Position numbers and translations under genes: made by a program. From Cokeromyces recurvatus (Eukaryota > Mucoromycota > Mucoromycetes > Mucorales > Mucoraceae): a stretch of 64,000 nucleotides of DNA. The DNA lies in the NCBI RefSeq assembly GCF_025118155.1, contig NW_026251431.1, positions 119,597-183,596 of the forward strand, given 5' to 3'. Shown here in pieces: positions 1 to 11,308 of the stretch. The number at the start of each line of letters is the position of its first letter. Position 1 is the stretch's first letter. The notes under the pieces are model-generated. The model did no database searches and was not told the origin of the DNA. It was given only the letters and a program-made list of their open reading frames with translations.

Positions 1-640
1 TAGAAAATGCAAAAGAATGTATTTATATCGAAGATTGGTGGTTGGTAATATGAATATCTCGTCTGTCTATTCATCTTACTCATTCATTTTTATTTATTTA
101 TTTATTTATTATAGACTCCTGAGCTGGTAAATAAAATATATACACATAATATAATCTATTCATATAAAATTGACATACTATATATACAAGTTCATGCGTC
201 GTCCACCTTCTAAATATCCTGAATATCGTCTGGATACTTTATTAAAAAGAAAGGCAGACCAAGGTGTAAAAATTTATGTTGTTGTATACAAGGTAAATTA
301 TCCCTATAATTAGAATTAAAAACAGGTAACACAAATTAACTTGTATCATATAAATATATAATTATTAGGAAGTGGAATTGGCTTTGACTTTAGATAGTAG
401 ACATACAAAGGATGCCCTTCAAGCTCTAAGTGATAATATTATTGGTACTTTAAAAGCAAATTATAAATACGCACACACACACACATATATATATATGTAT
501 GTATATAAAACTTACATTTATTTCAAGTTCAAAGACATCCTGATCATGATATTGGAGGCACCTTCTTTTGGTCCCATCATGAAAAGTTTGTTATTATCGA
601 TAATCAAACCGCATTTTTAGGTGGGATTGATTTATGCTTT

Positions 641-680
<40 letters not shown>

Positions 681-3167
681 AATAGAAAGTATACATATAA
701 TATGTGTTGTTGTACTTAATATTATTATATAAAAAGTCGATGGGATACACATGGTCATCCTTTAGCTGATTTTAATGGAAATGACCCTGAAAGTGAATTA
801 TTTCCAGGTTTAGTAATCATTTAAGTAAACTTTAAATATAAGATCAAATAACTAAATTCATTTATAGGTCAAGATTATAATGATGCTCGTGTAAGAGACT
901 TTGAACACGGTAAGAAGAAGAAGAAAAAAAAAGTGATTCCAAATATACAAAATAGAAACTTATATTAATACCTATTATGTATTATATTATGTCATTCAAG
1001 TCAAGGATTGGGATATGCGTCTTATTGATAAAACAGTTATTCCTAGAATGCCATGGCATGATATGTCTTTATGTGTTGTATGTATACACTCATACATACA
1101 CATATTCACCCTATTTTATTGACGTTGTATTCATCTGATTTTTATATAATTAGATGGGTACTCCTGTATTAGATGTTGCACGCCACTTTTGTGAACGTTG
1201 GAACTTTATAAAACACGATAAAGCCATGAACAAAGACGCTATTCCTTTTTTACAACCTCCTTTAGGTGGTATGGGTCATCAACAAAATTATATGGAAGAA
1301 CATCCTGAAGAACATCATTTTAGGAAAATTCTTTACAGACATAGAACTCACAATGTTACAGGTACTATGAGAGCTCAAGTACTTCGTAGTAGTGCTAAAT
1401 GGAGTTCGGGTATCGAACTTGAGGTATTTATATCATGATTATTTTCCATATATATATATTCATCATCTTTGTCTCTCTCCCTTCTTAATATATATACACA
1501 TATATATGTATATTTATTTATATAGCACTCTATTCAAAATGCTTATATTGCTACTATTCTTGCTGCTGATCATTATATTTATATTGAAAACCAATTTTTT
1601 AGTAAAGTTTTGTAATATAGAAAAAAAGAATAGGCAATGCTAAAAATGAATTGATTTTTTTTTCTTTTAGTTACTGCTACAGATAATAAGGAAGATAATA
1701 TGATCAAGAATCAAATAGGTAATGCTATTGTTAAACGTATCATTCGTGCACATGAAGAGCAAGAAAAGTTTAAAGTATTTGTATTGATGCCCTTAATGCC
1801 TGCTTTCCCTGCTGATCTTAGTACAAAGGATGCAGCTACTGCTAGGTAGTAAAAAAAACATGTTAATGACTACTGCTACTATTACTACTACAATGATGAT
1901 AATAATAATAACATTTCCATCATTTCATTTCTTTATTAGATTGGTTATGCATTATCAATATATTTCTATTTGTCGTGGTTCTGACAGTATTGTTGAAAAG
2001 CTTAAATCGTGTGGTATCAATCCGGATGATTATATTCGATTTTATAGTTTGAGAAGTTATGATCGTATTAAACGTAGTCAATTGGAGGAATTATTAGTCA
2101 AGGCAGCAGGCTATACAAGTACAACTCATCAACAACTATCAAATGCAGATGGTGAAGAAGGTGAGACAGCACAAATAGTTCATCATGCTGGTGATCCAGA
2201 ATTTGTGGAAGGCACAGAAGGTTCATTTGGTGTAGAAGAAGATGTAGAATATAGTCGTATTCCAAGTGAAAACAATTATAATTATAATTATAATCCTGAA
2301 GATGAAGGAATTGCAGCTGATTCGATCGCTAAGGATGCTATGTTGGATGGTGATATCGAAGCTGAGCCTTGGGTCAATGATACACAACAAGAACAACCAC
2401 GTGATGAAGAAGCAGAAAGAGAAGAAGCAAGTGATTATGTTACAGAAGAACTTTATATTCACGCAAAACTTTTAATTGCAGATGATAAAGTCGTTATCAT
2501 GGGCTCTTGTAACCTCAATGATCGCTCACAGTGTGGTGATCGTGATTCTGAAATTGCTTTACTTGTTGAAGATCAAGAGACGATACCCTCTCGAATGAAT
2601 GGTCACTATTATGAGGCCAGTCGTTTTGCTGCTTCCTTAAGACGTAGTTTATGGAAAGAGCATTTAGGTTTACTTCCATGTAACGAACCTGACCAAGTTA
2701 CTAATAATATGTTACCTTTACCTGTACCTCAAGATGATTATACAGGTACAGAAGAAGATGAACAAGTTATTGATCCTCTTGATGATGAAACACTTGAAAG
2801 ATGGAATTTTACAGCAAAAACAAATACTGTGGCTTTCCGTGAAGTATTTCATTGTGTTCCTGATGACACTGGTAAATAAATTAAATATATAAATATGTTT
2901 ATGTATATTTTTACTAAGCGTAGGGTTTTTTTTATTTAAATAATAGTCACTGATTGGGAGGAATATAAAAGCTTTTACCCTGATCCTAACCAAATTGATA
3001 TAGGACATGTTTATGATCCAGAGATGTCAGTAGAAGATATAAGAGATCGATTAGCTAATATTCATGGTCATTTAGTTGAATTCCCTTATCATTTCTTGGA
3101 AAATGTTGATCTTCAAGGAGACTCTATTCCATTCATTGGTGATGATATTCAAGAATTATATACTTGA
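1..3167 (+). CDS. SPO14: Phospholipase D (Spo14/PLD1 type), 5' end outside window
   Basis: Hydrolyses phosphatidylcholine to phosphatidic acid and choline at membranes. The start lies upstream of the window. Thirteen exons can be joined in frame: 1-44, 115-126, 191-292, 369-444, 528-642, 737-807, 868-909, 1001-1077, 1154-1423, 1526-1601, 1671-1845, 1940-2871 and 2947-3167. The conserved IYIEDWW stretch spans the first exon; a 12-nt exon then supplies TPEL. The first HKD motif reads HHEKFVIID (exon 5) followed by FLGGIDLCFGRWD. The second reads HAKLLIADDK with GSCNLNDRS (near 2458-2540). Both catalytic HxKxxxxD sets are therefore intact. An acidic low-complexity insert (about 2140-2440) separates conserved blocks before HKD2. 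The PX/PH region typical of the family would be upstream and is not visible. An intron at 643-736 carries an A33 tract. Identification is firm; the exon list rests on frame and motif continuity. Confidence 0.93.
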
Positions 3168-3365
3168 ATAGGAAAATAAGCTTTTATTATTATTATTATT
3201 AAAACACGTTTTTTTTTAATAAAAAAAAAAAGAGAACCTTAATATTACATAATATAAGGATTATGAATCATACGGAAAAGTACGGATGAACCTAGTTTAA
3301 TTTATTATGTAGAAGGACGAATTATTATCATACTATGTTTTTTCCTTTTTACAAATAAATATATT

Positions 3366-3809
3366 ATGACAATTTTTGGAAGCTTACCTTTTTTCGGTCT
3401 TGCTGTTTCATCACAAAAGAAACCGGCAGAACGTATTCGTAAAAGTATTGGACCCACTCTTTCAAATGTATTAAAACGACAACACCAACCATTTTCAACG
3501 TCTACAGTACAAAAGACGATATCTGCTACTAAAGCAAATAGGTCGTCTTCTAATTATTATTATAAACAAAATAATAATAGTTCTTCATCATCGACTAAAG
3601 GACCTGAGAAGGTCATAGTCACTGAAGGTTCAATGCTCAATCACTTCCCAAGCCCCAACTTAATACCTACACTTCATTCTTTATTATTCGGCAGTAATAA
3701 TAATAATAGTAGTAGTAGTCCTTCATCATCATCAAGTCCTTTTATACGACAACAACAAGTATGTAATAATTGTTATGGTCCTCATTCAACTGATTTTTGT
3801 CCTTGTTAA
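3366..3809 (+). CDS. Small Ser/Asn-rich protein with C-terminal Cys/His cluster, unknown function
   Basis: Single-exon frame of 147 aa, 198 bp after the phospholipase D stop and on the same strand. The ATG at 3366 follows an AT-rich leader. The N-terminus is hydrophobic then basic (residues 1-25), which could suit membrane or mitochondrial targeting, but this is weak. The middle is dominated by Ser and Asn runs encoded by simple agt/aat/tca repeats. The last 15 residues hold CNNCYGPHSTDFCPC, a compact CxxC-H-CxC cluster that could bind a metal. No family was recognised. The next gene is convergent, with stops 127 bp apart. A real but fast-evolving gene is likely; a chance open frame is possible. 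Confidence 0.5.
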   Translation: MTIFGSLPFFGLAVSSQKKPAERIRKSIGPTLSNVLKRQHQPFSTSTVQKTISATKANRSSSNYYYKQNNNSSSSSTKGPEKVIVTEGSMLNHFPSPNLIPTLHSLLFGSNNNNSSSSPSSSSSPFIRQQQVCNNCYGPHSTDFCPC

Positions 3810-3935
3810 AGAACAACAACGTAAAGTCAAATGCTTTGTGTCATGACTTTGTGTGAATATTATTCCCTTTTCATTTATTTATTAATAAAAAGTATATATT
3901 TTTATACAATCTTGAACTCAGTTCTCCTTTTTATT

Positions 3936-4485
3936 TCAACATTCACATCTTGTCTTGCACTCACAACCTATACCAGAACCACGACCTATATTTAATAAAG
4001 GAGAGATAAATAAAAATATATATAAATAAATACACATACACATATATATTGTTACACACGAATGTATATTTACAACTACAACTATTAGAATGAGTAAAAC
4101 ATATATGTTCAGGATTCAGGAAATCAGAAGAACCAGCATTTCGAGGATCTTCATGAGCACGACTCGTTTTTATCTTGATACCCGTTGTAGGACTATAATA
4201 AGTTGGAGATATACCTTCCTCTTCAATAAAACGTTCCTCTAAAGGATAACCCTCTGGTGCCAAATTAAGTCTAATCATTGTGGGTTGACGTTTTTGTGTT
4301 ATATGAATATTAACAATCGTCTTTCCTGCTGGATTATTGACAGGTAATCGAGATGGTACAAACCGATCAATTCGTGCAAAAGGATTTGTAGGTGAATCAA
4401 TTGCTTCATAAATATCCCATTCTGTATTCATACCAGCAATTGTATGTCTTTTGTTCATATTTAATGAATTATTATCAATCGTCAT
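3936..4485 (-). CDS. Small conserved-looking protein with Cys-rich tail, unknown function
   Basis: Two exons on the minus strand: 4485-4074 and 3985-3936, joined through a GTAAAT...TATAG intron of 88 nt. The open frame would otherwise read into intron sequence encoding a Tyr/Val/Ile run, so the spliced form is preferred. The product is about 153 aa. It contains hydrophilic blocks such as DSPTNPFARIDRFVPSRLP and PLEERFIEEEGISPTYYSP. Splicing creates the tail SCSCRGSGIGCECKTRCEC, six Cys in 19 residues, reminiscent of a metal-binding tail. The first exon looks composition-normal for coding sequence. I do not recognise the family. Confidence 0.6.
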
Positions 4486-4620
4486 ATTTTTAAAATATAT
4501 ATAAAATATATATATAAATATGTATAAAAAAATAGTGAAGTGAAATAAGATGAAAAAGAATGTTAATCAGAGACAGTCTTTCTTTTTATTATGCAGTAGT
4601 AAAATAATATGAAACTTGAA

Positions 4621-4656
<36 letters not shown>

Positions 4657-5110
4657 CAACGAATAGAAAATGGTAACTTTTAGTCTTAAAATAATGTCCT
4701 GATCCTTTTTCTTTTTTTTGTAAGGAAAATTTCTATCCTATAGATTATCATTGACTTATTCTTCTGCTATCTCCAATAATCCTTAAATACATCAAAATAA
4801 AATATTCCTATTTCTATTTCTCTACTCCATAAAAAAGAAAAGGCCACAAAGTACCGAGATTTAGAATAGATTATTAGACTATGATAACAAGACAATTTAT
4901 CTTTTGATTTCTTTTCTACTAAAATTAGTACGAGTAAAGCGCAATACATGACTTTCCTCTGCAAGTAGACTGATTGATTAGAAACTGTTCACACCACTTT
5001 TAATAGAAGAAGACCTTATTCTTGTATTAAAATATTCTAGTCATTTAGATGATAAAAGAAAAAAAGAAAAAGAAAGCTCAAAATATATTCTATCCTGTAA
5101 AAAAAAAAAC
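4486..5110. other. Intergenic, nothing coding seen
   Basis: This stretch is AT-rich, with a T-run near 4627-4650, several A-runs, and no frame with coding character. It separates the Cys-tailed gene from the decayed Fanzor element and may contain that element's left end, whose boundary could not be placed. Confidence 0.5.
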
Positions 5111-5117
5111 ACTTAAT

Positions 5118-6377
5118 GCATTTACAAGGTCTCACAAGCTAATGTACATAAAGCTACCAAGAGGAAAGACCCTCCTGCTGTAATAACAGCAAAAAGAAGT
5201 GCAAAGAGAAGCCGCCAAACTAATACTTCAGCAGCATCATCCTCTAAAAGTAAAAACAAATGTAGTTCTTGCCAAGAGGAGGGGCATAACTCTGCAAGAA
5301 GTCCCCACTGCAAAAACTGTAATTTAAAGCTAGCAGAACTTTTACAAATTAAACTTGGAATCAACTTATCAAAGATATACTCTCTCTCTGTTCCATTTGC
5401 AACTTTCCGCAAGAATACTCCCAACAAAGCCAGTTCTTTGGAAAAGGTCAAGGCTGTATCAAGCTTTATCCGTAAAGTCATGTTCAAAGCACAACTATTT
5501 ATAAACTTTTTTATTCTGCAATACCCAAGCAAGTTGACAAATGACTTTTTTTGATCAAAATTTTTGGGTACACTATTTCAAGAGTGATTAGGGGAAGCTC
5601 AGATGATGTAGGGCTAATTCTACAGGCTTACAAAGACACGAAAAAGGAAAGACCTGCAGAAACAGAATCTAGATGTGGTTCAACTTACAAGCTCTTTTGT
5701 TGGACTATCTGCCACTATAAATGGTAGCTTGTTTGTTCCAGAAAATAGATTAAAGAGTTATGAACAATCTCTGTCAACTGCATGTGAAACTGTCGCAACA
5801 ACATACAATAACTACTATGTTGAAAACTTTGAAAATATTATATGTAACTACTTTATCTATACATTAAGGACAAAGTATCCAGTAAGCAGCGAGAGATAAA
5901 AACAAACTCTTTAATATACATGTTCAGTTTCTCAAATTTTTTTATACTAAAACTGTATAAACTAGAATGAGAAAGTTGGCTGTATCAAGAACTTGGTATA
6001 TGATCAAGTGCTTACACATTCCCAGTCATCCTCTATACCTAATGATATTCTTGCCCTTTTTGATCCGGATGTGGCCAATAATCTCCCAAGCTTCTTAAAT
6101 CCTTTGATTTCAGAAGTGAAGAATCGCATGTCCAAGCTTCCAGTGTCTAAAGAAAGCTTAAACAATGAACCCTTCAAAATTCTATCCGCATTAAGGGCAT
6201 ATCCTTAAAAAAAATACGATGATATATACAAGGCCCAAACCCCTCAAAATGACAAAAGCGATTTGATTAAATCCCTAACTTCCAAGACGTTTTAGTCTAT
6301 TCCCAAATCCTGGATTGCACTGGCGATTCATAAAGATGGATGCTCAGAACCTAACCGGAATTTTCCCAGATGCTAAA

Positions 6378-6415
<38 letters not shown>

Positions 6416-7830
6416 CTAATGAATTATCTCCTTTCGATCATAAACAATGATGCTTCTATCAAATGTTTGACTTTCAGAAGCTGGGCATTCAAAGGTATAC
6501 ATTACTATTACATATATCTATAAATCAAATTACTGACGAAAAAAAAAATTACAGTTGTGAAAAGCTTCAAGCACTGCCTGAACAAAAAGGAAAGATGCTT
6601 CTCAATGGATTGTATACTGATGGCTACACATGCAGAGTTCTATTTGCTAGAAAAGTGCTTCCATCATCACCATAAGACAATATCTGTCTAGAGTTGAACG
6701 ATTTTACAAGCGAAGAGATGGACAAGCATTTCCGTCCATGTACTGTAGACCCAGGAAGACGGGATCCTTTTGTTTCTTATCACAGTGGCACTAAAATACG
6801 ACGCTTGTCCTCAATCGAATATTACAATATGGGTGGAAGTGTAAGACGAATGAAAGAACAACAGAAGCGTAAACAGAAACAAGGTATTGAAAAGATTGAA
6901 ACAGACATTCCTTCGCCTAAAACTGCGTCTGTGGAACAATTTGTTTTGTACATAACTTACATGCTGCAGCACATGAATACTTTGCTTAATTTCTACAGCT
7001 TTGAAACTTCTAAGATTAAATGGTTGAACTACCTCAGTTCCCAAAAAGCCATCCAAGAAAGTGTCAACATCTTAATAAATGGTGTAAAGAAGTATAATAA
7101 AAGTAGGAGAAAGAAGACAAAGGAAAACAGAAAAAGAAGGAGGAAAATTCGCAAGCCTCGTACTGCTCAAGAAGAAAGAGCACTCACCACCATCCCAAAA
7201 TCAAAAAGGTGTACACTTTTATTATTATTATTATTATTATTTCAGTAAACTCTAACTATTATATCTGTAACTTACAGCAGAAACAACAAAGCCTGTTTTG
7301 AAAAGGGAAACAGCAGCAAGATGCCTCAGGTGGTCTTTGGTGACGGACTAAAAAAAAAACAAGATTCATATCAAGTTCAAAGGTCTCCATCATGGCATAT
7401 CTAACAAAATATATCAACAATTAAAAACAAGGCAAAGGCTTGGAGAACTCTTGCTACTAGACATCAACGAATTTAATACATCAAAGGTTATTAAGAAAAA
7501 AACAAAACATAGTTTACATATTGCACTTTCAGCTAAAACCAATTCTTCATAGATCTGCAATTCTTGCTTTAAAAATGATATAGAAAATTTGAAGTGTAGG
7601 GAAGATGACCATGATAAAAAAATCCATCAAGTATTGAAGTGTAAAACTTGCAATATCTTTTGGAATCGAGATGTAATGGCCAGTAAAAAATATGTTTTAC
7701 ATAGCTCAGTCTATATAGAATGACAATGATCGCCCCACTGTCTTTCACACGACAAAGTGCCACCTCCAATGTGGTTGTCCCAGCTCACTCCAGTGAGCCA
7801 ACGACTTAATGCTGTTACAGGTAAGAAGTT
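5118..7830 (+). pseudogene. Fanzor (eukaryotic TnpB-like, RuvC) element copy 1, broken
   Basis: The plus strand encodes, in pieces, an OrfB/TnpB-like Fanzor protein. An N-terminal zinc knuckle near 5255-5320 (CSSCQEEGHNSARSPHCKNC) leads into a helical segment with VMFKAQLF. Later pieces include NPGLHWRFIKMDAQNLTGIFP (6312-6375) and a long frame (6694-7248) containing FRPCTVDPGRRDPFVSYHSG. The RuvC residues are visible: Asp in TVDPG (codon 6748), Glu in DINEFN (codon 7469), and Asp in NRDVMA (codon 7670). The paired CxxC zinc ribbon is CNSC (7556-7567) and CKTC (7640-7651). Introns consistent with splicing lie at 6495-6554, 7209-7277 and 7487-7552. Lesions are stop codons in the N-terminal half, a likely one-base shift in the A-run at 7350-7359 and an A32 tract at 6379-6410. 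The family encodes RNA-guided nucleases; this copy is probably inactive as it stands. Element ends were not found. Confidence 0.85.
6379..6410 (+). repeat. A32 homopolymer inside Fanzor copy 1
   Basis: An uninterrupted A run of about 32 nt sits directly after the coding block ending in IFPDAK and before the SKLMNYLL block. It may be an expanded short A run in the ancestral gene rather than an insertion, because coding similarity resumes on both sides. Confidence 0.8.
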
Positions 7831-8508
7831 GTAACAATTTTGATTTGACCAAACAGACTAAAGTATCTTAATTTCCCATATTCCCTTCTGTGTACTATTT
7901 TCATACCAATGTCCCATTTTCCTATTGGTGTCCCAATTTATTTTGGAAATAGCTAAAAAATTTTTTTTATTGACCCAACCTAGTTTCTTCGACTGTATAA
8001 GAGCAGCTACTATAATAGGTTTATAATAACCAATCAATTAATTGAGTTCAAATGCAATAGATGTAAACATAAATAACTACCATATTTAGAAATATGATTT
8101 CCCCGGGTTACAAATGATATCATAGTTTTTTATAATTGCAGCCTCTGATTGACAGTACATGTATATGTATACATATATGTATATATATTTTTTAAAAGAA
8201 AAGTAGAATGAGTTGTCTTGTATATAAATATGTATTGAATGACATAAATAGTTAATTATATCTTAGTTAAAGAAAAGAAAGAAAAATGTGGCTTGTCTTA
8301 TCTTTTTTTTTTCCTAAAGTTTTCTAATAAAGAAAAAATAGAAAAATAGATGATTTAATAATAACAATAAAACATTTTCTCCGCTACTTTCCATACTACT
8401 ACTATAACTACTACTATAACTGCTAGTTTCTAAAACTCATTAGAAATTCTCAGCAGATACATCGGCCACAAGTTTGCTTACTTGCTTACTTGCTTGCTTG
8501 CTTGTTTG

Positions 8509-8553
<45 letters not shown>

Positions 8554-8606
8554 TTTTAATTTTTTTAATTTTTTTTTTTAATTTTAATTTTTATTTTGTT
8601 TTATAA
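7831..8606. other. Low-complexity intergenic region
   Basis: This region lies between Fanzor copy 1 and the EF-hand gene. It contains AT-rich simple sequence, a (ctta/cttg)n stretch at about 8474-8513 and a T35 tract at 8514-8548. No coding frame was seen. The proximal part (7830-8000) is the natural place for the 3' end and guide-RNA scaffold of the Fanzor element, but no sequence feature proves this. Confidence 0.45.
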
Positions 8607-8684
8607 ATGAGGATTTCTTTCCCAAGTTTTCTTTTAAAAGCAACTAAAATTATATTAAATAAACCTACAACAAAAAAAGTAATA

Positions 8685-9321
8685 ATGAACCAACCATCCA
8701 CTTTAATTTCAGAAGAAGAAATGAATAGTCTTCAGGAAGGTAAATTTATTCATATGCAATAGAATAAATAATAAAAAAAAAAAAAAACTTATGCAATCAT
8801 TCATAGCTTTTTCATTGTACGACACTAATAAAAATGGGGCAATTAGCTTGGAGCACTTTGCTAGTATTTTGAAAAGTCTCAATATTGTACACAATGATAA
8901 CAATAAAGTCAAATCTATCGTTCAAAACCTTGATAAAAATAATGATGGCCAAATTGATTTTGAAGAATTCGTAAATGCCATGACTCAATTATTATTAGAC
9001 GATAATAGAACTTTAAGAAAATGGAAAACTTTTCCTAATGATGACGATAAAAAACAGAAAAATAAAATGGATAGTCAGCATTATTCTCGTAGAATGAGTA
9101 AACATGAAGCTGATGATTTAAAGCTGTGCTTTGGTAAATTCGATAAGAATGGTGATGGTTTAATCTCTGAAGATGAATTAAAAGAAGTGATGAAAGGTCT
9201 GGGTGAAAATCTTTCAAATGAAGAAATTAAAGACATGATGAAAGATGCTGATGCAAATCAAGATGGTTATATTGATTTCGAAGAATTTAAAGCATTAATA
9301 CCAACTAATAATAATGAATAG
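8685..9321 (+). CDS. Calmodulin-like protein with four EF-hands
   Basis: Two exons, 8685-8739 and 8807-9321, give 189 aa; the 67-nt intron is GTAAAT...CATAG. Four canonical calcium loops are visible: DTNKNGAISLEH, DKNNDGQIDFEE, DKNGDGLISEDE and DANQDGYIDFEE. After the intron the protein reads EAFSLYD, aligning with the start of calmodulin helix A (EAFSLFD). The linker between EF2 and EF3 is about 30 residues longer than in calmodulin and strongly charged. The ATG at 8685 was chosen because the following residues match the short calmodulin N-terminus and it has A at -3. An in-frame ATG at 8607 would add 26 basic/hydrophobic residues, possibly a targeting sequence. Likely a calcium sensor. It is not calmodulin itself given the long linker. 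Confidence 0.88.
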
Positions 9322-9489
9322 ATATTTATGTATTATAGTATATATTTATATAAAAAATGTTGATTATATAATGTATGATTATTGTTACACTTAATAAACG
9401 CTTACTTACAAAAAAAAAAAAAAAAAAAAAAAAAAGAATCCATTTTCTTCTGCTTTTTATATTTATTTCATCTCTACATTATACATCTA

Positions 9490-11214
9490 ATGATTCCAGG
9501 AACAACTCCCCATTCTACTTCAGACTTTACTACAGAGACTAAACCAACATTAGGAGATATCCCACCTCCACTTGTCGGCGCTTCAACTACAGTCGTAGGC
9601 AATAAACTCTATCTCTTTGGTGGTCGACTTGTGTCCTCTCGACAAATGATAAACGAACTGTACATTCTTAATTTAGATAGCTTTATTTGGACACATCATA
9701 ACACTCAAAATGCACCTCAAGCCCGTTATTTTCATTCTACATCTCTCTTTCATCACAAGTTAGTCGTCTTTGGTGGTATGAGTAGTTATCAACAGGGCCT
9801 TTGTGCTCTTGATGATATTTGTATCTTTGATCTAGACAGTATGAGTTGGCAATATCCTAATATTCCACCCAGTATTTATGCTCCTCAAGCACGATATGCA
9901 CATCTTGCTGTCATTTGCTCAAGTAATAAATTGGTTATTATGGGTGGTCAAGATATGTCGAATCAGTATATAAATGAAATGAATATCTTTGATCTGACTA
10001 CTCTTTGTTGGGTACAAGCGAATACAATGCCTCATCAATATGGTGCCTATCGAGCCGTTGCCTTTTGTCCTGATTCCTTTTGGCATGAAGAAGCGAATGA
10101 AGCTCTTTGTTGTGTCTATTCTAATTATAATTTTACAGACGTTACAAGAGATCTGCAAAGCTTTTGTCCATTTTCTTCATCTCAATCTGTTATCAAAAAT
10201 TATTCAGAGAATATGTCAGGTGTTGTCCTACCTCCAGGATTACGGTTCCCTACTGGCGATCTCTTGGGTCATCATCTCATCTTGAACGGCACCTATCTTA
10301 CACCTACACATCGTTCCTTTCATATTTGGGCCCTTAACTTGTCTAATCTCGTCTGGGTCAGGATCGATACTGGCCAGGTTCTCTCTCAAGGTTCTTGGAA
10401 CCGTGGTGTTCTGTATGGTCAAAGATTCATTGTGTTTGGTGATAAATCACGTGATTTACTTGAGGACTATAATCATCGTCAAGTCAACTTTACTCATGCG
10501 GTTGTAGTAGAACTAGAGGCATTCGGTATCTATGTTAATCCATCAGAGACATGTGCACCTATTGCTCAAGAATTGGGTCTAAGTATGTTGAGTGAATTAG
10601 CCGACATGGAATTTCAGACAGATGATGGAAGAACGATTCCTGTTAATTCAGCAGTTGTCACACTTCGTTGGCCTCATTTTGCGAAACTAAGTGCTAATAA
10701 AGATCATACTCATCGATTATTTCATTTCCCCGAGAGTTATTCAGTAACATTAGCATTTCTACAATACATTTATACAGATCATCTCATGACAGCTCAACAA
10801 CATCAACCCCACATTCTTTCTCGATTACTAGTATTAGCAGACATGTATGGATTAAGTCGTTTAGCACAATTGGCTACCCATGCTTTACATCAAATCTTAA
10901 CCATCTCAACAGCCTCTATGGTTTATGAAACTGCAACCCTCACAAGTCGATATGCTCTTCAAGTACGTGCATTACGTGTTCTGTTTAATGCTAAAAAGAT
11001 GCTTGAACAACAAGACCCTCGTCATTTACTTCATACTTCGAAATCATCTACAACCGCAATGCCGACCACTACTACTCAAGAACAAGTACCTCCATCTCCT
11101 AAACATTCAAAATCATCTCACTATCCAAAAAATACTGGATTTCTAGAAAGAAAGAGTAGTATTGTACCCACAAATCAATTTATTGAGCGACCTAATATGG
11201 GCGTCCCCTTTTAA
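9490..11214 (+). CDS. Kelch-repeat / BTB protein, Mds3/Ral2-like
   Basis: Intronless frame of 574 aa starting at ATG 9490; the upstream open frame begins in an A-tract and is not plausible as coding. The N-terminal half carries kelch blades with paired Gly motifs: KLYLFGGRLVSSRQMINELY, KLVVFGGMSSYQ and KLVIMGGQDMSNQYINEM, each preceded by an aromatic strand ending in W. The C-terminal part contains a BTB/POZ-like stretch (about residues 370-490) with FQTDDGRTIPVNSAVVTLRWPHF and FLQYIYTD, then a Ser/Thr-rich tail. This kelch-BTB order matches the fungal Mds3/Pmd1 and Ral2 group, which act in Ras/TOR-linked nutrient and morphogenesis signalling; the assignment to that group is inferred from domain order and the FGGRLVS signature. 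It lies 168 bp after the EF-hand gene on the same strand. Confidence 0.85.
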   Translation: MIPGTTPHSTSDFTTETKPTLGDIPPPLVGASTTVVGNKLYLFGGRLVSSRQMINELYILNLDSFIWTHHNTQNAPQARYFHSTSLFHHKLVVFGGMSSYQQGLCALDDICIFDLDSMSWQYPNIPPSIYAPQARYAHLAVICSSNKLVIMGGQDMSNQYINEMNIFDLTTLCWVQANTMPHQYGAYRAVAFCPDSFWHEEANEALCCVYSNYNFTDVTRDLQSFCPFSSSQSVIKNYSENMSGVVLPPGLRFPTGDLLGHHLILNGTYLTPTHRSFHIWALNLSNLVWVRIDTGQVLSQGSWNRGVLYGQRFIVFGDKSRDLLEDYNHRQVNFTHAVVVELEAFGIYVNPSETCAPIAQELGLSMLSELADMEFQTDDGRTIPVNSAVVTLRWPHFAKLSANKDHTHRLFHFPESYSVTLAFLQYIYTDHLMTAQQHQPHILSRLLVLADMYGLSRLAQLATHALHQILTISTASMVYETATLTSRYALQVRALRVLFNAKKMLEQQDPRHLLHTSKSSTTAMPTTTTQEQVPPSPKHSKSSHYPKNTGFLERKSSIVPTNQFIERPNMGVPF

Positions 11215-11245
11215 AAAAGAAAAGAAAAGAAAAGAAAAGAAAAGA
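11215..11245 (+). repeat. (aaaag)n microsatellite
   Basis: About six aaaag units immediately follow the Kelch-BTB stop codon, succeeded by a (tc)n stretch near 11257-11275. Similar aaaag tracts occur near 14600-14630, 29877-29895 and, on the other strand, 36041-36061. Confidence 0.85.
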
Positions 11246-11308
11246 CAGTCCTTCTTTCTCTCTCTCTCTCTCTTTCATTTTTTTTTTTTTTTTTAATCTT
11301 TCATTTAT

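Noticed and set aside
5122..5532. Minus-strand open frame of 136 codons with hydrophobic C-terminus
   Set aside because: It is antisense to the zinc-knuckle N-terminus of Fanzor copy 1; the plus strand gives a family match and the minus strand does not.
6811..7056. Minus-strand frame of 81 codons
   Set aside because: Shadow of the RuvC-I region of Fanzor copy 1.
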